Source: Kitasatospora sp. NBC_00374 (GTDB lineage: Bacteria; Actinomycetota; Actinomycetes; Streptomycetales; Streptomycetaceae). From it: a DNA stretch of 64,000 nt. The notes below the pieces were generated by a model. It was not told the DNA's origin. It was given only the letters and a program-made list of their open reading frames with translations, and did not search any database. The stretch is from assembly GCF_041434935.1 (NCBI RefSeq), contig NZ_CP107964.1:5811001-5875000 (forward strand), given 5' to 3'. A program made the translations under genes and the position numbers. Below are positions 58,857 to 64,000 of the stretch, piece by piece. The stretch's first letter is position 1. Every line of letters begins with the position of its first letter.

Positions 58857-59278
58857 TGCTCGGGTACCGGATCGACCGCCGAAGCGGTGTCGCCACCTAT
58901 CTCCAGATCGTCCAGCAGACCGAGCACGCGTTGCGGCTCGGAGTCCTCCAGCCCGGGGACCGCCTGCCGACCGCGAAGGAGGTGGTGGCCGCCACGGCCG
59001 TCAACCCCAACACGGTCCTCAAGGCCTACCGCGAGCTGGAGCGGCGAGGCCTGGTCGCGCCCAGGCCCGGCCTCGGCACCTTCGTCCTGCGCTCGCTCGC
59101 CCGTGAGGAGGCCGGTGCGGACTCCCCGCTCCGCGCCGAGCTCGCGGACTGGGCCGCCAGGGCCAGGGCCGCCGGCCTGGGCCGGGCCGACGCCGAGGCG
59201 CTCGTCGTCTCGGTGCTCGACGAGGAGTTCACGGCCCGCCCCACCGGCGCGGCCGAAGCACGGGAGGGGAACGAATGA
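58844..59278 (+). CDS. GntR-family (YtrA-type) transcriptional repressor
   Basis: A 144-residue small GntR regulator of the YtrA subfamily: N-terminal winged helix (GVATYLQIVQQTEHALRLGVLQPGDRLPTAKEVVAATAVNPNTVLKAYRELERRGLVAPRPGLGTFV) and a short C-terminal helical dimerisation part, with no large effector domain. ATG 58844 is within the palindrome; no Shine-Dalgarno sequence is free. YtrA-type genes head ABC-transporter operons and repress them, usually relieved by cell-envelope-active compounds. Its TGA overlaps the ATG of the ATPase gene. Confidence 0.9.
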   Translation: MVVEVLGYRIDRRSGVATYLQIVQQTEHALRLGVLQPGDRLPTAKEVVAATAVNPNTVLKAYRELERRGLVAPRPGLGTFVLRSLAREEAGADSPLRAELADWAARARAAGLGRADAEALVVSVLDEEFTARPTGAAEAREGNE

Positions 59279-60207
59279 ACGGGCTGTACCCCGCCGGGGC
59301 CGCCGAGAGCGGCCCCACGGCACTCGAGGTGGCCGGCCTCGGCAAGCACTACCGGCGCGGCTGGGCGCTGAAGGACTGCTCCTTCCGCCTCCCCGCCGGA
59401 CGGATCTGCGCCCTGGTCGGGCCGAACGGCGCCGGCAAGAGCACCCTGATGTCGATCGTGTCGGGCCTGCTCACGCCCACCGAGGGCATGGCCGAGGTCC
59501 TCGGCCGACCCCTCGGTGAGGCGGCCGACCGGGGCCGGATCGGGTTCGTCGCCCAGGACAAGCCGCTGTACCCCGGTTTCACGGTGGCCGAGACCCTGCG
59601 CCTGGGCCGGGAGCTGAACCCCTCCTGGCACCAGGCCAAGGCCGAGGAGGTGGTGGCCCAGGGCGACATCCCGCTGTCCGCCCGGATCGGCTCGCTCTCC
59701 GGCGGCCAGCGCACCCGGGTCACGCTGGCGCTGGCCCTCGGCCGGCTGCCCGAGCTGCTGATCCTCGACGAGCCGATGTCCGACCTGGACCCGTTGGCCC
59801 GGCACCAGCTGATGGGTGTGCTGATGGCCGAGGCGGCCGAGCGCGGCATCACCGTGCTGATGTCCTCGCACGTCATCGCCGAGCTGGAGGACTCCTGCGA
59901 CTACCTGGTCCTGCTCTCCGGCGGCGGAGTCCTGCTGGCCGGTGACATCGACGAGATCGTCGAGGGCCACCAGCTGCTGATCGGCGACGACGGCTCCCAG
60001 CCCCCGAACCCCGCCCAGGTGGTCGAGATACGTCGCACCGGCCGCCAGATCACCGCACTCGTCCGACCCGACGGCCCCGCCCCGGACGGCTGGGAGACCG
60101 GCGAACCCACCCTGGAGGAAGTCCTGCTGGCTCACCTGCGCACCCCCGGCGTCCCCGCCCTGCTCACCGCCGAGGCCCGGCCCGCCGATCGGACGGTGGC
60201 GGCATGA
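59275..60207 (+). CDS. ABC transporter ATP-binding protein
   Basis: A 310-residue ATPase of the ABC-2 exporter class. Walker A is VGPNGAGKSTLMSIV, the signature LSGGQRTRV, Walker B LLILDEPMSDLDP and the switch His in MSSHVIAELED. A C-terminal extension of about 80 residues (LIGDDGSQPPNPAQVVEIRRTGRQ) follows the ABC core. ATGA overlaps at both ends tie it to the regulator and the permease. Likely exports a lipid, peptide or antibiotic; the cargo is not evident. Confidence 0.92.
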   Translation: MNGLYPAGAAESGPTALEVAGLGKHYRRGWALKDCSFRLPAGRICALVGPNGAGKSTLMSIVSGLLTPTEGMAEVLGRPLGEAADRGRIGFVAQDKPLYPGFTVAETLRLGRELNPSWHQAKAEEVVAQGDIPLSARIGSLSGGQRTRVTLALALGRLPELLILDEPMSDLDPLARHQLMGVLMAEAAERGITVLMSSHVIAELEDSCDYLVLLSGGGVLLAGDIDEIVEGHQLLIGDDGSQPPNPAQVVEIRRTGRQITALVRPDGPAPDGWETGEPTLEEVLLAHLRTPGVPALLTAEARPADRTVAA

Positions 60208-61172
60208 CCACCGTGGACACGACCCGCCCCGCCCGCACCGGCCGGTTCGCGCCGCGCGGCATCTGGTGGTTGATGTGGCGTCAGCAGCGTGTGACCATCC
60301 TGCTCTGGCTGGCCGCCGTGGTGGCCGCCGCGGTGGTCTTCCCGATCCTGCGCGGCGCCATGGCCGAGTACATCGACAGCAACCACATCGCGGGCTGCGC
60401 GATGATCACCACGGACCCGGCCTGCCAGGGGGAAGGCATCCAGCACGCGGTGGACACCTTCCGGTCGCGGTACGCCGAGATCCTGCACGGCGTGGGCGCG
60501 CTGCTGCTGATGCTGCCGGTCGCGGTCGGCGTCTTCGTGGCCGGCCCGCTGCTGTCCAAGGAGTACGAGAGCGGCACCTGGCGGCTGGTGCTCGGGCAGT
60601 CCGTGAGCCGCACCCGGTGGCTGGTGGCCAAGCTCGCCACCTCCGGCGCGGTGGCGGTGGCCGGCTCCCTCGCGCTGATGGGGCTCTTCCACTGGATGTG
60701 GCTGCCGTCGGCCAACTTCGTCTCCGGCGTGGCCTGGTGCAGCAGCACGTTCATCGTCTCCGGCGGCCCGCTGCTGGCGGCCACCGTGCTGCTCGCGCTG
60801 GCGATCGGTGCGACGGTGGGCAGCCTGACCCGCCGGGTGGTGCCCGCGATGGCGATCACCTTCGGGGCCGTGGTCGTCACGCAGTACGTCCTGGCGAGCG
60901 TGCGGCCCTACCTGGTGCCGTACCAGACCCGGTTCGTGTCCAACTCCGAACTGCCCAACGACGTCTGGAGCTTCGACCGGGGCTTCGTGACGGCGGACGG
61001 CCGGCACCTGTCGTACGAGGCCGCGGACACCGTCACCGGCGCCCGGGAGTACACCGACCTGCACACCGCCGCCGACTACTGGCCGCTGCAGGGCGTCGAG
61101 TCGGGGATCTGTCTGGTGCTGGCGGCCGCGCTGGTGGGCTTCCTGTTCTGGCGGGCCCGCCGCTCGGACTGA
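60204..61172 (+). CDS. ABC-2-type transporter permease
   Basis: A 322-residue membrane protein with about six spans: the first in VTILLWLAAVVAAAVVFPIL, others in GALLLMLPVAVGVFVAGPLL, SGAVAVAGSLALMGLFHW, PLLAATVLLALAIGATVGSL and the last in SGICLVLAAALVGFLFW. The large loops between spans 1-2 (DSNHIAGCAMITTDPACQGEG, two Cys) and 5-6 are probably external. GTG/ATG overlap with the ATPase gene. End of the operon; a strong hairpin follows. Confidence 0.88.
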   Translation: MTTVDTTRPARTGRFAPRGIWWLMWRQQRVTILLWLAAVVAAAVVFPILRGAMAEYIDSNHIAGCAMITTDPACQGEGIQHAVDTFRSRYAEILHGVGALLLMLPVAVGVFVAGPLLSKEYESGTWRLVLGQSVSRTRWLVAKLATSGAVAVAGSLALMGLFHWMWLPSANFVSGVAWCSSTFIVSGGPLLAATVLLALAIGATVGSLTRRVVPAMAITFGAVVVTQYVLASVRPYLVPYQTRFVSNSELPNDVWSFDRGFVTADGRHLSYEAADTVTGAREYTDLHTAADYWPLQGVESGICLVLAAALVGFLFWRARRSD

Positions 61173-61180
61173 CGGACCGA

Positions 61181-61220
61181 GAAGGGGCGGGTGGACGCGA
61201 CCGCGTCCACCCGCCCCTTC
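61181..61220. terminator. Bidirectional terminator between ABC operon and pgl
   Basis: A perfect 19-bp stem (61181-61199 with 61202-61220) and minimal loop in the 57-bp convergent gap. Confidence 0.88.
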
Positions 61221-61229
61221 GTCGTTCGC

Positions 61230-61991
61230 CTACGCGGCCCTGGTCTTGGCCGCGGCCGTGCGGTCGAGCAGCCACAGGGTGCGCTCGGTGCCGTACGCGC
61301 CGGAGGCCGGGGCCTCGTCCTCGCCGGGGTCGCCGAGCGCGCGGGCGACCGCGTCGGCCTTGTCCTCGCCCGCCGCGAGCAGCCAGACCTCGCGGGCCGC
61401 CCGGATGGCCGGGAGGGTCAGCGAGATCCGGGTGGGCGGCGGCTTCGGTGCCTCCCGGACGCCGATCACGGTCAGCTCGCACTCCCGGACACCGGGGTGG
61501 CCGGGGAAGAGCGAGGCGACGTGGGTGTCCGGGCCGACCCCGAGCAGCAGCACGTCGAAGGCCGGGACGGAGTGTCCGGGCTCCGCCGCCTTGGCGAGCT
61601 CCTCGGCGTAGCGGGCCGCGGCCGCCTCGACGTCGGCGCCGTCGGCACCGTCCGAGGCGGGCATCTCGTGCACCCGCGCCGGGTCGAGCGGGACGCGGGC
61701 GAGCAGCTCGTCCCGGGCCTGGACGGCGTTGCGGTCCGGGTCCGTGGCGGGGACGAAGCGCTCGTCGCCCCACCAGAGGTCGAGCCGCGCCCAGTCGACC
61801 GCGTCGCGCGCCGGGGAGGCGGCGATCGCGGCCAGCAGGGCGTTGCCGTTGCGGCCGCCGGTGAGCACCACCGAGGCGGTGCCGCGGGCGGACTGGGCGT
61901 CCACGATCCGGGTGATCAGCCGGGCAGCGGTGGCCTGGGCCATCAGCTCCTTGTCGCGGTGGACGACGAGCTGCCGGTCGGTGCCGGTCAT
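61230..61991 (-). CDS. pgl: 6-phosphogluconolactonase
   Basis: Hydrolyses 6-phosphogluconolactone, step two of the oxidative pentose phosphate pathway. The 253 residues contain SVVLTGGRNGNALLAAIA, LWWGDERFVPATDPDRNAVQARDELL and LLLGVGPDTHVASLFPGHPG, all typical of the DevB/Pgl family. ATG 61991 overlaps the opcA stop by 4 nt; the longer minus-strand frame that runs back into zwf is out of frame with real genes and spurious. Confidence 0.95.
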   Translation of the reverse strand: MTGTDRQLVVHRDKELMAQATAARLITRIVDAQSARGTASVVLTGGRNGNALLAAIAASPARDAVDWARLDLWWGDERFVPATDPDRNAVQARDELLARVPLDPARVHEMPASDGADGADVEAAAARYAEELAKAAEPGHSVPAFDVLLLGVGPDTHVASLFPGHPGVRECELTVIGVREAPKPPPTRISLTLPAIRAAREVWLLAAGEDKADAVARALGDPGEDEAPASGAYGTERTLWLLDRTAAAKTRAA

Positions 61992-63100
61992 GAGCCGCTC
62001 CGCCTGCGCGGCGCGGCCTTCTTCGGTGCGGCCTTCTTGGCGACGGCCTTCTTCGCCGGGGCTGCCTTCCCGGCCGGAGCCGCCTTGCCGGCGGCCGGCA
62101 CCTTGGCGGTCACCCGGGCCGGGGCCGCGGCCGCCGCGGCCACCGGCTCCGCCGGGGGCCGGTCGGCCGAGGACGGCTCCTTCAGCTTGTCGACGGGCGT
62201 GCGGACCGCCGAGGCGTAGATGTCGTCCGGGTCGAGCCGGCGCAGCTCCTCCGCGATCAGCTCGGCGGTGTCCCGCCGCTTGAGCGCGACCATGCGGTCC
62301 GGCGCACCGGGCATGGCGAGCGTGCCCAGCAGCCCGTCCGGGCGGTCCAGGGTGATGTCGCCGTCCTTGGCCCGCAGCCGGACGGCGGTGATCCCGGGGC
62401 CGGCCGTGACGACCCGCTCCACCGGGACCTTCAGCCGGGTGGCCAGCCAGAGGCCGAGCAGCTCCACGCTGGGGTTGTACGACTCGCCCTCGACCACCGC
62501 GGAGGTGATCGCGGCGGGCCGCTGGTCCAGCGCGGCGGCCAGCATCGAGCGCCAGCCGGTGATCCTGGTCCACGCCAGGTCGGTGTCGCCGGGCGTGTAG
62601 CTGGCGGCGCGCTGGCCGAGCTGGGCGACCGGCGACTCGGCGGTGACGGCATCGGTGATCCGGCGCTGGGCGAGTGCGCCGAGCGGGTCCTGGGCCGGGT
62701 TCTTCGGTGCGTTCTCCGGCCACCAGACCACCACGGGGGCGTCCGGCAGCAGCAGCGGCAGCACCACCGACTGGGCGTGCAGGGCGAGTTCGCCGTGCAT
62801 CCGGAGGATGACGGTCTCGCCGGGGCCGGCGTCGGCGCCGACCAGGATCTCGGCGTCCAGCCGGGTCTCGGCGCGGGCCCGGGGCGAGCGCCCGGCGCGC
62901 TTGATGACCGCGAGGATGCGCGAGGGGTGCTCGCGGGACGCGTCGTTGGCCGCCTTGAGCGCGTCGTACGCGCTGCCCTCGTCGGTGACGATGACGAGGG
63001 TGAGCACCATGCCGGCGGCGGTGGAGCCGCTGGCCCGGCGTGCGTCCATCAGCGAAGCGTTGATCTTGCTGGACGTGGTGTTCGTCAGGTCGATCTTCAT
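61988..63100 (-). CDS. opcA: Glucose-6-phosphate dehydrogenase assembly/activator protein OpcA
   Basis: A 370-residue allosteric partner of G6PDH, conserved in actinobacteria and cyanobacteria. Conserved parts: MKIDLTNTTSSKINASLMDAR, LHAQSVVLPLLLPDAPVVVWWP and RITGWRSMLAAALDQRPA. The last 60 residues are a low-complexity basic tail (KKAVAKKAAPKKAAPRRR) absent from minimal homologues. ATG 63100 overlaps the zwf stop (ATGA), and its own stop overlaps pgl, so zwf-opcA-pgl is translationally chained. Confidence 0.95.
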   Translation of the reverse strand: MKIDLTNTTSSKINASLMDARRASGSTAAGMVLTLVIVTDEGSAYDALKAANDASREHPSRILAVIKRAGRSPRARAETRLDAEILVGADAGPGETVILRMHGELALHAQSVVLPLLLPDAPVVVWWPENAPKNPAQDPLGALAQRRITDAVTAESPVAQLGQRAASYTPGDTDLAWTRITGWRSMLAAALDQRPAAITSAVVEGESYNPSVELLGLWLATRLKVPVERVVTAGPGITAVRLRAKDGDITLDRPDGLLGTLAMPGAPDRMVALKRRDTAELIAEELRRLDPDDIYASAVRTPVDKLKEPSSADRPPAEPVAAAAAAPARVTAKVPAAGKAAPAGKAAPAKKAVAKKAAPKKAAPRRRSGS

Positions 63101-64000
63101 GGCCGCCGCCAGCTCCTGCCGTCTCGTGCGAGCATCTCGTCCGCCTCGGTCGGTCCCCAGGTCCCCGCCGAGTACTGGGCGGGCTTGCCGTGGGTGTCCC
63201 AGTACTCCTCGATCGGGTCGAGGATCCCCCAGGAGAGTTCGACCTCCTGGTGGCGCGGGAACAGGTTGGCGTCACCGAGCAGGACGTCCAGGATGAGCCG
63301 CTCGTACGCCTCGGGGCTGGACTCGGTGAAGGACTCGCCGTAGGCGAAGTCCATCGTGACGTCGCGGACCTCGAAGGAGGTGCCGGGCACCTTGGAGCCG
63401 AACCGCACCGTGACGCCCTCGTCCGGCTGCACCCGGATCACCAGGGCGTTCTGCCCCAGTTCCTCGGTGGCGTAGGAGTCGAACGGCAGGTACGGGGCGC
63501 GCTGGAAGACCACCGCGATCTCGGTGACCCGCCGGCCGAGCCGCTTGCCGGTGCGCAGGTAGAACGGGACGCCCGCCCAGCGGCGGTTGTTGATCTCCAG
63601 CTTGATGGCGGCGTAGGTGTCGGTCTTGGACTTGGGGTTGATGCCGTCCTCCTCCAGGTAGCCGAGCACCTCCTCGCCGCCCTGCCAGCCGGCCGCGTAC
63701 TGGCCGCGCACGGTGTGCTTGCCGAGGTCCTCCGGGAGCTGGACGGCGCTGAGCACCTTGAGCTTCTCGGCGACCAGGGCCTTGGGGTGGAACGAGGCCG
63801 GCTCCTCGATGGCGGTGAGCGCCATCAGCTGGAGCAGGTGGTTCTGGATGACGTCCCGGGCCGAGCCGATGCCGTCGTAGTACCCGGCGCGGCCGCCGAT
63901 GCCGATGTCCTCCGCCATGGTGATCTGCACGTGGTCGACGTAGGACCGGTTCCAGATCGGCTCGAACATGGTGTTGGCGAAGCGGAGCGCCAGGATGTTC
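63097..64000 (-). CDS. zwf: Glucose-6-phosphate dehydrogenase (partial, 5' end beyond window)
   Basis: C-terminal roughly 300 residues of G6PDH, first enzyme of the oxidative pentose phosphate pathway. From the window edge the frame reads NILALRFANTMFEPIWNRSYVDHVQITMAEDIG, a family hallmark; then DVIQNHLLQLMALTAIEEP and the AIKLEINNRRWAGVPFYLRTGKRL substrate-site region. The reading frame is open to base 64000, so the start and the NADP-binding half lie outside the window. ATGA overlap with opcA. Confidence 0.97.
   Translation of the reverse strand, partial: NILALRFANTMFEPIWNRSYVDHVQITMAEDIGIGGRAGYYDGIGSARDVIQNHLLQLMALTAIEEPASFHPKALVAEKLKVLSAVQLPEDLGKHTVRGQYAAGWQGGEEVLGYLEEDGINPKSKTDTYAAIKLEINNRRWAGVPFYLRTGKRLGRRVTEIAVVFQRAPYLPFDSYATEELGQNALVIRVQPDEGVTVRFGSKVPGTSFEVRDVTMDFAYGESFTESSPEAYERLILDVLLGDANLFPRHQEVELSWGILDPIEEYWDTHGKPAQYSAGTWGPTEADEMLARDGRSWRRP

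Overview
This is a very high-GC actinobacterial chromosome segment of the Streptomyces/Kitasatospora type. Three things support that: the codon bias (almost every third position is G or C), many GTG starts, and marker genes such as whiA, RbpA, a Rok7B7-like regulator and mycothiol-dependent enzymes. It is core-chromosome material with a few accessory islands. I annotate 54 protein genes; the last (zwf) runs off the right edge. I see no rRNA, tRNA, CRISPR array or intact transposase.

Layout. (1) 57-7668: aminopeptidase N, then a Rok7B7-type ROK regulator next to a xylose-type ABC importer (xylFGH). (2) 7951-16606: dxs, a polytopic glycosyltransferase-like protein, the fatty-acid oxidation pair fadA-fadB, and ribonuclease D. 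(3) 16842-23829: an orphan LuxR-type regulator with a collagen-like linker, a DUF3000 gene and a haem group (hemE, cgoX, chdC) interspersed with a DUF4349 lipoprotein and a Uma2 nuclease-like gene. (4) 23877-27106: the most interesting locus. A DUF692/MNIO enzyme gene overlaps a BufC/DUF2063-like partner gene and is followed by a membrane protein whose tail carries ten cysteines in CGSSSSS-type repeats, then a tail-less paralogue. (5) 27332-36221: GNAT protein, a MITE-like inverted-repeat element, an Mrr-TerD fusion, msrB, murC, a RibD-like reductase, zapE, a stand-alone GroES-like protein and a PlsC-like acyltransferase. (6) 36376-51210: uvrB, a ter group (terD, TerD-FtsK-like fusion, terC behind a probable yybP-ykoY Mn2+ riboswitch), a metallo-hydrolase, a mycothiol-dependent enzyme, uvrA, a Rieske lipoprotein, an ArsR-type regulator and uvrC. 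(7) 51329-58706: rapZ-yvcK-whiA, then gap-pgk-tpiA-secG and an RbpA paralogue. (8) 58844-61172: a GntR(YtrA)-ABC transporter operon whose start codon lies inside a long perfect palindrome. (9) 61230-64000: zwf-opcA-pgl, chained by 4-nt overlaps.

Co-operation. The left part joins sugar import to central metabolism, and the right part supplies glycolysis and the oxidative pentose phosphate branch. uvrA, uvrB and uvrC are within 15 kb of each other but not in one operon. Many monocistronic genes look leaderless: a TANNNT-like -10 hexamer lies 6-7 nt before the start codon. Several convergent or tandem junctions carry long perfect hairpins without U-runs, as is usual in these bacteria. From memory of S. 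coelicolor, the left half matches the SCO6008-SCO6061 block and the right half the SCO1937-SCO1966 block, so the window may span a rearrangement junction near 33-36 kb.
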